NCBI RefSeq assembly: GCF_047663525.1
Contig: NC_092593.1
Location: 24,082,501 to 24,146,500 of the forward strand
DNA from: Anas platyrhynchos
Taxonomy: Eukaryota; Chordata; Aves; Anseriformes; Anatidae
DNA length: 64,000 nucleotides
Direction: 5' to 3'
In this document: positions 49,553-62,700 of the stretch, one piece after another
Layout: every line of letters starts with the position of its first letter
Position numbering within the stretch: position 1 is the first letter of the stretch
Made by a program: the position numbers and the translations under genes
Notes under the pieces: generated by a model
Told to the model about the DNA's origin: nothing
The model's input: the letters and a program-made list of their open reading frames with translations, nothing else
The model's database searches: none

Positions 49553-52500
49553 CTAGAAGAGAAGAAATAAAAAATCAACTGTTGTGGCTTTTATATCAGT
49601 CCTCAGCAGCTATCTATCTTTAAGAGCATTATCATATATGTGTGAGTTACTGTGACTGCTGTGCAGATTTCTGAAGTTTCTCTCCTACCAAGTTTGGGAC
49701 TATTAATATATTAAAGCAAATATGTACATCTCACTGTACAGTTTGTGTAAGTATACAGAAGCTTTACATGATGAACTGAAAGAGAGGTAACTACTGTTAA
49801 TGCTGATAAAGTATATCCATAATTGTATAATCTATTCCAAATTCGTTATGCCACATTACCTCGAGTTCAGAGAGTTTCCTGTCACTGTCCTTGTCTATTT
49901 GATTAAATGCTTCAACACTGCGAGGTCCCTTATTTACTGCATAAAGTTCAATCTCAAAGATCAATGTTGCATTTGGTGGAATCTTGCCCTGTGCTATGAA
50001 TAAAAGAAAGAACACATTTAAGAGATCAAAAAAAATGTTCAGTGATCACACATATGGTAAATGCACATGTAAATTGTCTTATTTTTCCTACTACAAAAGA
50101 CTGTTAATATTCAGATTAAACTCTGGATTTAAATATTACACAGCTAGACAGGACGATTGTTCATGTTCTGAAAAAACAGGAGTGGCATGCATTGAGCAGG
50201 TAACTGTGTTACACAAATGACTTCAAGAGAGATTTACAAACAATATACGTCCCCAAAACAAAATTATATTGATCATATCAATTCAGGTACTTTTAAAAAT
50301 GAAGATGTATATCATTTTGAGAAGAGTTTGTGTGTTGTGAAAAATAGCTATTTCTGAACTTCTCACTATTTCACATACTGTCTTATGATGGGGCTTATTG
50401 AGAGATAAATTCTATGATGTTTAACTTTATTTAATATTTGTAATGTGATTTAAATGATTACTGTACTAGGCTGACACTCGTATGTATTTTCTTTCTGAAG
50501 AAACAAGCAGGTAATATCAGGTTTTACAAACTTACTATGAATTATATCTATGGTTAAAAGGACATTATGCAAAATGGTGATTTGAATATGCATCTCACTA
50601 GAAAGAAGCAATAATGTGTAATTGAACTGATTCACCAAACCAAACCAAAACAACAACAACAACAAAGAGAACTACTTGAATATTTTATCTGGTCTCTAGT
50701 AAAAAGATACCGAAACATGTTAGACACTGTTATTCCTGTGTCAGAGCATTTGCCTGTAAGCATAGATCATTGCATCATGCATCTGGCTAAAACAGGAACT
50801 GGAAGAGACAAGAATAAATTAATGAGGTCTGAAAGTAAAGCCAAAAAAGCATCTAGAAATTGTGCAGTGTAAAATTAAAATGTAAACATGCAAGCTGTTT
50901 CTATTCGTAGCCAAAGCTAGTGAGCATGACATTGTAACCTCAGAATTTTGACAGAATTTTGAGCTTGTGACCATCTTTCATAAACTTGTTTATAAGCACA
51001 AGGCAAACAAAACTATTACTTGCACTTCTCATCTAAAATATCTGTATAAAAAATGACATGCTTCAGAGTTCAAAAGATTTTAATCTTACAAGCTTGAATG
51101 TGTAGAAGTTTTAAATATATCTGAACATATGTCATGGTTTATATATTATCTACTAAATAAAGATACAGTACTAGAATTCAGTGCCTGTAGTTTACAAATA
51201 TACATACCAACAAAAGAAAGACATGTAAAGATTTAGAAAGCCACATGCATCTTTTCTAATTCAAGATTAGGCAGGCATCTTCCCCAACATGCAGGAATAC
51301 GCTGAGACAGAGGACAAGTATACTGTAGGAAAGCAGTATTTTCTTGAAGTGCTACCTAGAACAAACAATGCTAGTATTAGATTTAAAGAATGTATTTTTG
51401 TATCAGTGTTTTTCCTTATTGTTACAAGACTTTTTTATTAAAACATTACACTCAAGGGACAACAAATTATTCCTACTAAACTTCATTGGCTAGAACAGAA
51501 TTGTATCAAAGACAGAACCAGTGCACGTGATTCTAACACAATACCATTGCCAAATAATTACTACACAGCAGGAGCTACCTTTTCAGAGAAACTACTACAC
51601 CCAAGCCAGAGCTGAATTTAATTTATCTGCAACTGAGTACTGACACTGCATAATGCTCTTACTTGAACATTTTTTTTAAATGGACTGCACACTTAAGCAT
51701 CATAAGTTCATACCTGATTTCAGAGCAATAAAACAAAGCAAAGACAAAGTTTAGTATTTAAAATCTTTTTTTTTTTTTTACCGTATCCTTGCTGTCCATA
51801 TGCTAATGATGGAGGAATGATCACTTTCCGTTTTTCTCCAGGACACATATTCATCATAGCGATATCTAAACCTTTTATGACTTGTCCAACACCCAGAACG
51901 AACCATTTTGGATGACCTTCATTTTGCGTCCGACTATTAAAACAATTGTGAGTGGATAACAATTAATTTAGCATTTGTATTTTTTAAATGACTTTAAATT
52001 AGCAGTTGGTAAAAGCATGCATTAAATTATTTAAACGCAAGAACATTTAGAATGCAAGAATATCCTAAGTATTAACGCTATTTTTCTGCTACACTCACAA
52101 TTTATTTAAGGTCAAATCTTGATATGTGTAAATGGTAACCTCCATTTGAAATCACAGGACATGTAAAAAACTAACTTCTTACTAAAACCATTCAATCCTC
52201 CTGATGAGATAGGCTGCATGCAAAGTGTTACTTCAGGAAGTCTGTGAGAGGAGAGTTGGGATGAATTCACTGCTGTGAACTGAGAACAACTTCAGCTGCT
52301 CACGATGGGATGGGATGGGATGGGATGGGATGGGACGGGACGGAGCACGCTACTGAGTGTTGGGGGAATGTGGAAACCTTGGCTACAGTGCTGTGTGCTC
52401 ACCCGCTGCTCTGTTCACTTACAGCAGTGTCTGAGCCAGCTTCCGCTCAAAGGCGTCCCTCCTATGGGAGCTACACTGAGCTGTGAATGAGCAGCTCAAA

Positions 52501-53357
52501 AGTCAAAGGGCAGCACTAAATGTGTCAAAATTAGACACTCCAACAGGAAAAAAGTGTCAGTAAAATGGCAGTTAAATGTAGCATTATCCTCTATGGATTT
52601 TTTCTTAAATAATGCAAGGGAGGGGATGAATCAAGGTTGGGTAATAAACTAGGCCCATCAATGCCAGCCAGATCTGTGATATATGGGCAAGCAACGAGCC
52701 TGATGCAGGAGGACTTCCCCTCTGCAGCTCTGCACAGCGAGTCCTGCCACTCTCGGCAGGATGCACCAACAAGAAAAGCAAGGCACTGTTAAAACTAAGA
52801 CTAAAAATAAAACGAAGCTTTTGCACAACGGCTTCAGCAAAACGCGCAGAGGCAGCCTGCTGAGGGATGGACGGGACGTGCACGCTCAAACAGCAAGATG
52901 GGTGCGAGGAGGAGAGCCCGACAGCCGCCATGCCAACCAGGCAGAAGCCTGCACTGACATTTCTGTCCAAAACGACTTATTTCCAGCAAACCGCCACGCG
53001 CTGGTTTCAGAAATCCTTCAGCGCTCAGCTTAGGGGTAAAAAATAGAAAATAAAAAAGGCTTTGTGGGGCGGGGGGGGGGGGGTTAGGGAGGGTATTAAT
53101 GTCAGCAGACGCTGCCCCAGCTGCCCCGCCGCCCACCTGCAGTAGAACTTGGAGCCGTCGCTGGCCAGGAAGCCGTCGTAGTGCGCGTTCAGCAGGTCCC
53201 CCTTCTTGCTCTTGGGGCTGCAGCTCTCGGGGAGGTGCAGCACCTCTATTTTAACCTCCTCCGCCGCCGCCGCGACGCCCTCGGCCCGCGCCGGGGCCGG
53301 GGCCATGGCGAGGAGGCGCAGCAGCAGGATGGGGACCAGGATCATGTCGCGGCCCAT
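49391..53357 (-). CDS. FKBP7: FKBP7 (FKBP23), ER-lumen peptidyl-prolyl isomerase with EF hands
   Basis: Prolyl cis-trans isomerase of the ER lumen; the family member is reported to bind the chaperone BiP in a calcium-dependent way. Four coding exons on the minus strand (53357-53137, 51933-51782, 49993-49860, 49552-49391) give 222 aa, the same as human. The start is the ATG at 53357-53355 with a good context (G at -3 and +4); an in-frame GTG upstream is not needed. Residues 1 to about 25 form a signal peptide ([14 protein letters not shown], then AxA). The FKBP domain has [27 protein letters not shown] and IPPSLAYG. Two EF-hand loops follow ([12 protein letters not shown] and [12 protein letters not shown]). 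The chain ends HDEL, an ER-retention signal. It shares a CpG island with PLEKHA3 and converges on PJVK. FKBP14 is the close paralogue; the HDEL end and the neighbours choose FKBP7. Confidence 0.95.
49860..49993 (-). CDS. FKBP7: FKBP7 coding exon 3 (end of FKBP domain, EF hand 1)
   Basis: Encodes [20 protein letters not shown] and then [12 protein letters not shown], the first EF-hand loop. Acceptor TTCATAG, donor GTAATG. Confidence 0.94.
51782..51933 (-). CDS. FKBP7: FKBP7 coding exon 2 (FKBP core)
   Basis: Encodes [20 protein letters not shown], then [15 protein letters not shown] and [13 protein letters not shown]. It holds the core ligand-pocket residues of the FKBP fold. The donor GT is followed at once by 14 A. 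Confidence 0.94.
52305..52343 (+). repeat. (GGGAT)n / (GGGAC)n microsatellite
   Basis: About seven tandem 5-bp units, GGGAT changing to GGGAC at the right end, in FKBP7 intron 1. Confidence 0.9.
53137..53357 (-). CDS. FKBP7: FKBP7 coding exon 1 (signal peptide, start of FKBP domain)
   Basis: Read leftwards from ATG 53357. It encodes [20 protein letters not shown] and an alanine/glutamate-rich stretch, then [20 protein letters not shown] and ends GSKFYC. Donor GTGGGC. Very GC-rich, inside the CpG island. Confidence 0.92.
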
Positions 53358-53564
53358 CTCGCTCCGCGCAGGCCGCCGGCGTGGCACTGCTGCAGCAGGG
53401 CCGGCTGGCTGTGGGCGGGCCGGGCCGGCTCCCGGGGCCGGCCCCAGGAAGCGAGGGGGACGGCTGGGAGCGCCCGGGGGGGGGCGCGCATGGGAGGCGC
53501 GGAGCGCCCCGCCGGCCGGGTGGCGCCGCCGGGGCCGCCGCCGTGCCGGGGCTGGGTTGAACCG

Positions 53565-53606
53565 AGCCGGGCCGAGCCGGGCCGGGCCGGGCCGGGCCGG
53601 GCCGAG
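53565..53606 (+). repeat. GGGCC/GAGCC tandem repeat in the promoter
   Basis: Short tandem units of GGGCC with GAGCC variants, between the two start codons of the FKBP7/PLEKHA3 promoter. Confidence 0.85.
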
Positions 53607-53741
53607 CGGCTCCGCCTCCGCGCAGGGAGCAGCGGCGGGAACGGGAGGGGAGCGCCCATCCCCGCAGCGGCGGCGGCGGCGGCGGCCGCGCTTTCCCCGC
53701 GGCGGCGCAGGAGGATGCGGGGCGGCGCGGGGCTGTGAGCG

Positions 53742-53781
53742 ATGGAGGGGGCCCTGTACAAGTGGACCAACTACCTGGCGG
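53742..53781 (+). CDS. PLEKHA3: PLEKHA3 coding exon 1
   Basis: ATG at 53742, 13 codons plus one base ([13 protein letters not shown]), donor GTAGGC. The intron start is extremely GGGGCC-rich. Confidence 0.93.
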
Positions 53782-56700
53782 GTAGGCGCCGCGGCCGGGG
53801 CCGGGGCCGGGCCGGGGCCGGGGCCGGGGGCGGCTCGGGGCGGCCGGGCCTGCGGCGCGGCGGAGCCTGCGTGAGGGGCGCCGGGCTCCGGGCAGCCGGG
53901 GCCGGCGGGGGCTGCGGGCTGCGGGCTGACAGCCGGGTCGGGGGCTCTGCCGGGCGGCCCGCGGGCGGCCGCTGCCCCGTGCGGCTCGTTGCGGCTGTCG
54001 CATCCTTCCCCTCCATCTTATGCTTGCGGCGCGCAGCCCGGCCGGTGTCCCCACGTGCGGCTGAGGCGTCAGGCAGGGCTCGGTCTTTAAATATTGGGTG
54101 CTAAAGGCTTGCCGAGCCTGGGTTCTCTTGGTTCGGCCTGGGATGGTCGTTTTTTGGACTTTCTGCGACTGTATCCTAACCTGTGAAATACGCAAACAAA
54201 GTTTGGTTCTGGAGGACACGTTCTGGGTAAATGTGTTTTGTGAAGTGCTGTGGGCAGAAGCGCACTAAAGGCCTGCGTTTGCTGTCAGAAGTGTTTGGTT
54301 CTCCCTCTGTCATAGCAGAGCCGTCACCTCCCCCCGGAGACAGCAGTGGACAGGCTGTACTTCCAAGGGGAAGAAGATTCCTCTTTGATGCTGTACTTGT
54401 GGCTGTAGAGCAGATCAGAGCCGGATCACATACTGTGCCTCACCAGGCCTCTTCGGTGGTTTTGGCAGTCCGTCCGTGCCTTCTTTGCCCTCTTGGTCTT
54501 CGTCTGCGCTGTTTTTTTAAGTTTGGTGAATTCAGGTGTTGAATGCGGAGTGGTGTAAAACTCAGTTCTGAGCATTTATAAAGTGCAGGCCTCACACTAG
54601 AAGGATTGTGTGCTTGCTTGGAATTGAAATGTACGTAGTTTTGTATTTTTCAGAGGAAATCCACATCCAGGTATACTGGCCTTCCAGTGAAAGGATTCCA
54701 TTCTTGTGCTGGAATTAAATAGCTGTTAGATTAGATGTTTTGGTCACTTCACAGTGAATGCGGGGAAATAACATAGTGGAAAAAAAAGTGGCTAAGTATG
54801 AAAATGACTGCAAATTTCTTTTCAAAATAGAATGGTGTTTTTCACTTCCATTTTTTTGTGACCAGAAGTGCTTCAGTGAAAGGTAAAAGGTCATGGGTAA
54901 TGAACCTTTGTGGTGTTTGGTAAAAACTTATATGCAGCTAACTTCTACTAAAAGTCAGCAGCCCTCCAATATACTGAACTGCAGAGCCCTTCCTTCCATG
55001 TGTGTTGCCCAGCTGACAGCATCTGCTCCAGTTGCATTTGGAAATTATAGTGTCAGAAATACCCAAGAACTTTCTGAATATGAGGGAAACTTTTTTTTTT
55101 TTTAAAAAAAAGCATATCAGTGAATTTTTTTAAAGTTGTTATCAACTTTCTTGTTACTCTCGTACATGTTTTTGTAGCCAAAAATAGGCTGTGGTATTTG
55201 TGGTACTATTTACAGTAGAAGCCAAGCAGCAAAGGAGCTTGTTATTGTTGCTTGTGGAAAACATTATTTAGTTTCCTCCTTCTTACTTAAATAATAGATG
55301 TTCATCTAAGGACTTGTGAAGGAATTTATTAAATATTTTGTTGAACACAGGAAACCCTATTTGCCCAAATTCAAGTAAGAAGTGGCTTTATTCTTTTACT
55401 TGCTTCTGTGAGGCACCGAGGTCTTTTAAATCCCTTGTGGATGTTTTTTTTCAAAGCTAGCATAATATGAGGCTGAATTAATCATCCACATAGGGTCCCT
55501 TTTTATCAGAATAACCCTGTTTAGAAAGGCATTGACATGGGCATGCACTTAGGAGATAAGGACAGTGCAGAGTCAATGTTTTGCAACACAACATAGCTTA
55601 AAATAAACATGAGCACGTTTCTGAGCTGCCTTTTACACGACGGTGTCTTCCATACAGTCATTTTATGGCAGTTTGCATATTACTTTATTGTAAGTTGTAC
55701 ATATAACTTAAAATCTTTCCCATGGGAACTGGGGTTCCTTGGTGTTTTTACTTTTTTTTTTTCTTTTTTTTTTTTTTTGTGAGAATGTGGATCTACTTAT
55801 TAATTACTCATCTGCATTTTGAATGATAAAGATGTTTACCATTATAGCTAAAAAATAATATATAATAATAATTAAAAAAATAAAGTTATGCATTATAATT
55901 TCCTTATCCTGGAACTCTGACATGATGTGATGTGGTCTGGTCCTGCACTTTCTGAATTAGTGTTAAAATTGGTAATGACTGCACGTGAGCAGTGTGAAGC
56001 CTCTAGTGGATGCCTGAGGAAGCCTCCGGTGTTAGAGCGCGGTGCTGCTGGGTGGCTGCTGCTTGCTCTCTCGGGATGACAGGATGGTGAACACCGCGGA
56101 CCACACTGTCATATCGCCAGATGTGTCGAGTTCTTGGCTGCACAGCTACTGCTGTTCTGAGCCATAAGCCAAGCAGGAAAGTATACACTTGGTCTCCAGT
56201 TGTAAAATAGAGGGAGAGTCTGCTCCCATCGTCTAGCTGACCCAGGCTGTAATAGGCCTGAGCGCTTGCTATCTTCTACTGGAATGTTTTAGTTCTAGGT
56301 TGTTTTTAGAAACCAAGGTGCTTTGCTAGGCAAAAACATTAATATCTGGTAGTATTAAAAAATAGAGTACCCATCCACTGAGTGTTAAGCTTTATGAAAT
56401 AGCTGTAAAATAAATTAAGAGATAAATGATTGTCAAGGCCCTCTCTAATTAAAATAAATCAGCATTTCTACTTGGTGTAATGCTGCATAGAGCTCTCAAA
56501 GAGAGTTGCATGTGCATGTGTAAGCTGCTCTCTTTTGTAGACATAATGAAGTCAGAGATCATTAAACAGTTTTGCTGATGTAAAGCTGGTGAAAACAGTA
56601 GTAGGGGAGCTGGTCCTCACAAGTGGACTCTTAGTAATGTAAGCCATGTCTCAGTTCCCAGCACAACTCCTGCTGTTAAATTGTTGACAGTGGAGCTGGG

Positions 56701-59700
56701 CTACTTTCAGAGAAAACAGTATGTCAGTAGTTAAGTGTAAAATATAGACATTTTCACTGAAATACAGGAGGCAGAGAGAGGCGAATGAACAGAGCAGTTT
56801 GTGACGACAGTCATTTATTTCTGGGACTACAATCTAAAGGAAGTCTGCCTGAAAAATATATTTAAAAAAGGATTTTTCTTCAGAGCTATGCGATTTATCA
56901 GTCTTCAAAATGGGATTCCGTAGAGGCTAAATTAAAATTTTATTTTGCGGTAGAATGGAATATAGTGAACACTGAAATACTGCCAACCTTTCATTTAAAA
57001 TGAATGGGAATAAAATAGCTGTATAATACTGGTTTGATTGTAGAGCAGCTCTGGTCTTCGGTACTCAGATTCTTTACTTCCTGGTGTGTCATGGGAGTAG
57101 TGTAATGTTTGCATCTTTTGTAAAAGTTTTAGCAGCCAAAGAGCTGAATTTAATTTGAAATTCAGTAATTAGACTAAACGTTCTTTTTCCTGTTTTTGAT
57201 CTTGCTAGGTTGGCAGCCTCGGTGGTTTGTTTTAGACAATGGGATATTGTCGTACTATGATTCACAAGATGATGTTTGCAAAGGCAGCAAAGGAAGTATA
57301 AAGATGGCTGTGTGTGAAATAAAAGGTAAGAATTATGTTTCTGCTAGAAGAAATTTTAGCTGTCAGGGAGACAAGATCACCAATTTTGCATCACAAACTT
57401 CTCTCTCTGTATTTGTGTTTTCATAGTCCAATGTCATCGCTTCATAGTTTACAGATAATAATGAAAGTGAATTAGGAATTGGAGACAAAGAAAAATGTTT
57501 TTGACACTTGGAGCTCTTTTTTTGAGATTTAAAACTCATCATATTATATGAATATAATGGACTGTAAATGGAGTCCACCTCAGTTCTTGTTTCTAGGACT
57601 CTCTAAATATTGTCCTTGTAACAAAACTCTTCAGTTTCCCGTATTTAGATTGGGGTTGGAGTATAAAAGTTACTACAGATTCATGCAGTGAATTCTTGAT
57701 GCAGTAAGGGAACCCCATTTTACTTGAGTGTAGCCATTGTTTGTTTAGTGTCTGTTATTCCTGCCTTTTCACTTGAGGGCATGGGCTTTCTGTTATTTGG
57801 CAGCAGCACATTGTGATTTACTGTATTACTGTGGTGTACTGTATTGCTAAATACTTTGATTTGTTTTTAATAAATAATTGTTACCAGATTGTATGTTGTT
57901 TGTTTGTTTGTTTGTTTTTTTTCAAAGTTGTTCTTTTATTCTTCTCTATCATAAGTTCATGCAACAGACAACACCAGAATGGAGCTAATCATCCCAGGGG
58001 AACAGCATTTCTATATGAAAGCAGTTAATGCAGCTGAAAGGCAGAGGTGGCTGGTAGCACTGGGGAGTGCAAAAGCCTGTTTAGCAGATACTAGAACAAA
58101 AAAAGAAAAAGGTATGTGTGTTACCTTGAGCATGCACAAGCTAACCACTTTTTCAAATGTTTGTTTTCGGGTAACGATAGCGCAAATGTTGTGTTAGAAA
58201 TTGAGTACTATTGTCTTTAAAATATGAACTGTAATTATTCCTAGTCATCTGTAATGTAAATTTCCCCATGATGTATGAACTGTGCTAGCAAATGATGCAA
58301 ATCACCGTGTTACATAGTCTGTTTTTGACTTTATTTTGCTGATCATAGGCGTTATCACTTCTGTGTTTTCTGTATTGCCTTTCCATTTTGGATTTCTGTG
58401 CTGTCTTCAGATTTGTCCTGCACTTCATATCTGTGTGGCATTCTAGGAATGTTGCTGTGACCATATGAAGTATCAAATTCACAGCTGCCATGAATATGAG
58501 TTCTGTTTATTTCAAAGAAACCTGTATCAGTTGCTATCAGTTCAGACTCCTTTCTCTTCTACAGATATGCATGTCTTACTAGGAGTCTAACAGTTAGAAG
58601 GACAGGGAGTTTAAACTCAAAGTCCATGGGGTTTAGATGTCTAATTCCCTGGACCCTTTTTGAGAAAATACATGCATCTTAGTTATATGCCTAATATATT
58701 TTTACAAACATTCTGGCGGTGATATTCTGAGTCTTTATTCTGTCCACGTTATAAAAAATCACTTGTATGTAAAACCAATCACATGCTTCATTGTTAAAAT
58801 TCCTAAATGTATTCAGCCCTGTCTTCCTTGACAGTAAGGCATCTAGAATTTCAGTATATGGGCATTGTACAAGTTTCCTTTTACTGGAGGAAAAGAACAC
58901 TAAAACACACTGGATGACATTACCTCCACTGAAGGAAGTCAATATAACATGAGAATATATATATTTTTTGAATGTCTTGATGTAACCATTTACCCACTCT
59001 AACAGGGATAAATTTCATCTACTGATTTTTTTCCTACATTAGGCTGTAGCTAAGAAAGATTGCAACTTTATCTTTTCTTGTTATATGCCTCTGTCATTGT
59101 GGTCATTAAAGTTGCATCAGTTACCAAAAAGTACGAACTCTGGTGTCTGCTTCAAGTATAGTGCTTGATTCATTGCAGAATCCATTTTTTCTCAAATTCA
59201 AGTGATAGCTTAAGCAAATTTTTAAATCAATATTTAAATTTAAATGAGAAGTGCACTTAAAAAAATAGAATATGTAATAAATGATATGCCATAAATTGAC
59301 ATTTCCTTTATTTCTTATAGAAATAAGTGAGACCAATGAATCTCTTAAAACCAAAATGTCTGAACTTCGTCTCTACTGTGATCTTTTAATGCAGCAAGTT
59401 CATACAATACAAGAATTTGTTCACCATGATGAGACTCGTTCTCCTCCCAGCATTGAGGTATTGAATTTCTAGAATGGCATTGGAGAACCTGATTACATAG
59501 TTCAACTAAAGTTTCTGCTGATATCTTATGCTTTTTTCCTTTCTTCTGAATGTTGGGAGTTTTGACTCAGATTTAAGTCAGATTTTGAGTGGTTGTGTGT
59601 ACATAATGCTGTCATTGATTATAAGTGCACAAAGAACCTGTATGATTTAATTTTAACCATAAAATGTATTAGGAATTAATTGTGTTATTGAGTCATTTGG

Positions 59701-62700
59701 TTAAAAGGCCAGAAGAGTAGTCACATCTGCTATACATATATCTTGTTTCAGATCTCTGTTACGTGCAGGGTGGTTGAAACTATCTTGCTTGTCCATTCTT
59801 TACTTCCTTTAGGAGAGTATTCCATTTTGTTGTTAGTGAGAGCTAGTGTTACAGGTATCGGAAACCTGCAAAGTTTCTCTAAATATACACAAATAAAAGT
59901 ATTCTAGTATTTCTGTTTTTGAATGAGAGTTAATGCTGGTCCTCATTCTTTATACTCTTGAATAGTGTGTGGAAAATACTGTTGTCCACGTCACTAAAAG
60001 GTTGGTGGTTGAAGCCCACCCATGGATAGGGCTGTTCTTCCCTGGGGTTACCTTATAGTGGCCTTCCAGTACCTAAAGGGGGCCTACAAGAAAGCAGAAG
60101 AGGGATTCCTAATCAGGGAGTGTACTGGTAGGACAAGAAGTAATGGTTTTAACCTAAAGGGTTTAAAACTAATGGTTTTAAACTAGACTAGATTTAGATT
60201 AGATATTTGGAAGAAACTCTTTCATATGAGGGTGGTGAGGCACAGGAACAGGTTGCTCAGAGAAGCTGTGGATGTCCTATGCCTAGAAGTTCTTAAAGCC
60301 AGGTTGGATGGGGCTTTGAGCAACCTGGTCTAGGAGGGTCCATGGCAGGGGGTTGGAATTAGGTGATCTTTAAGGTCCTTTCCAATCCAAACTATTTTAT
60401 GATTCTGTGACTTAGAGCAAAGTAAAGCAAGGTGTCGACACTTTGTCACAACAGAGAAAATGGCTGTCAGTTTGCAACAGCAAGGTGAAATTGGCCTGCA
60501 GAATTGTTGCGCTGAAGCGATAAAGCTGTTCACATGCCATTCTTTTATTTCACTGACCTTCTGATACCAGATAGCTATTCTGAGACAAACTTCTTGTATT
60601 TACAGTGAAAACATTATAGCGTCATTGGCTGATACCCTAAAAAATTCATATGTCAGAAAGAAATTAGAGTGCTATCACATTTAGTTGCTTAATCGACCTC
60701 AATGTAAGTGTACATTTGATTAAGTGGGAAATGGAAGTTATCCCTAGTTCTTAGTAGTAAAGAGTGATAAAAATAAGTGGGTATTGGGGGGGGGGAATTC
60801 TTGCTTATGCTTGTGCTTTCATTTATTTTCAGAACATGAATGAAGCCTCTTCCTTGCTTAGTGCCACCTGTAATACATTTATCACAACGCTTGAAGAATG
60901 TGTGAAGATTGCTAATGCCAAATTTAAGCCAGAGATGTTCCAGCTGCCTCACCCTGATCCCTTGGTTTCTCCTGTGTCACCATCACCTGTCCAAATGGTT
61001 CAGACATTTTAAAATACTATTTTTTCTAAGTGTCATGTAGTTGGTTAGATGTGGGGAAGAATGGCAAAAGACTATAGTATTGCTATGTGCTATTACATCA
61101 GCAAATGAAATCTTTACACTACTGTGATCAGTGCAGGTCCTAAATATTTTATAAATCAATACTTCTCTGTTACCAGTCTTCATTTGCTAGCATTCACATT
61201 ATCAGGGTAATTTGTCACATGTGTCAAGACCCTGTTCTGAGATATCTCATAAATAAATGCGATTTAATTTTTCCTCAGTTAAACAGACAACTGCCTTGTG
61301 ACTTGAAGCACTTCAGCAACATAGGTTATTTTTCAATGTATATAATTCAAAAATGTTCATATTAATATAACATGCCCTTTTTTTTCAAAAAGGCCAATAA
61401 TGGTAAAGATACTCGCATAACTCGTCATTACTAATTATTTCTTTTAGGAGGGCAGTGTACGTGAAATCATCTTAAATGTCGTACTGATAACATACATAGT
61501 TTCTAAGATAGGCTGTGTTGTAGGATTCTCTTGTGGGAGTCCCTTTCTTTGTACTTGGATATTATCCTTTTATCTTCCATCCCATCAAATGACATACATT
61601 TCTGTATGTCATTTGTATAACTTAATAACTTTCACACATAGAGATTTGGCAGTGATACCAGAAAAACTGCAAAGAATCAAGAGGCAGACTTTTGGCTTTA
61701 TTGTGTAATGGAGAATTAAACTGGCTTTTGGTGGGGGAAAATACTTCAGCATTTCTATATCATGTCAATTGACAAATGGCTCTCTAACTAGATAGTATTC
61801 CATGTAGTAAATTGCATGTCCTGTGTGAACGCTTTAAAACTTTTAATATTGGTAGCAATCCATCCATTTCCATATAGTTAGAGCAGACTTCCCATTAAGA
61901 ACAGTTATTTTTAATTTATATATATATAAAAAAGAGAGAGATTACCCACCATCTTTGTAGAGGCTGTAAATAGAGTATAAATTAGTGTAAGTATGTATAC
62001 TATTCTTGAAAGTAGCTTGTGGCATTTTTTTTTCTTTCTAGATGAAGCGTTCCATTAGCCACCCTGGTCCTTGTTATTCAGAAAGGTAATTTTATTTTTC
62101 ATTTTATTTTCTTAATTTCTTAAAACACCTCCCTGACCATGCTGGCATTATAAAAATAAAGTATGAGAGAAATTTTTCACTTGGGAAAATAATAAAATGG
62201 CATAAATTGATCTAATTTTGAAAACAGGAGCGGATTATTGGTGTCAGTGGCAAATAATGGAGCTCATTGTGTCACAATGTCTCTCATACTTGCCCTGTAA
62301 ATATTTCTTCCTGCTAGAAACTTTATGCAAATGACTTCTTCTGCTGACTTCATAAAATTAGACATATGACTTAAAATGCTGTATTCTTTCTGGGTCAGTC
62401 TTTCAGAGTTTTTGAATTACTGTTTTCTGCTTGCAAATGCTGTATTAGATTTTTATTTCAATTTTCAGGCATTGAAATTATGCAAATCAAAATGTTCTGT
62501 TGGCTGTGTTATTTTTTTTTCTTAATGAAAAACATTATTGATATTAACAAACTAAAAAACAGAATTATTTTAAAGTATTAAGTTTGTGTGGGTTGTTACA
62601 GAATTTACTTACTAATATATCTTGTTTCATTTGTAGGAATAATCACTCTGTAAAAGAACCAATTTCATCCCTTCACCGATTATCACAGCGACGCAGAAGA

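Larger units (their letters stand above)
53100..54060. promoter_or_regulatory. CpG-island bidirectional promoter of FKBP7 and PLEKHA3
   Basis: About 1 kb of very GC- and CpG-rich DNA, in sharp contrast to the AT-rich rest of the window. It contains both first coding exons, whose ATGs lie 384 bp apart and point away from each other (53357 minus, 53742 plus). No TATA box was noticed. It contains tandem GGGCC/GAGCC units at about 53565-53606 and GGGGCC-type runs in PLEKHA3 intron 1. Confidence 0.85.

Noticed and set aside
53358..53387. N-terminal extension of FKBP7 from an upstream GTG
   Set aside because: The ATG at 53357 has a good context, starts directly at the signal peptide and gives exactly the human length of 222 aa.
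53181..54219. Long open frames on both strands across the CpG island
   Set aside because: High GC content removes stop codons. These frames cross the real first exons in other frames and have low-complexity Ala/Gly/Arg/Pro composition.
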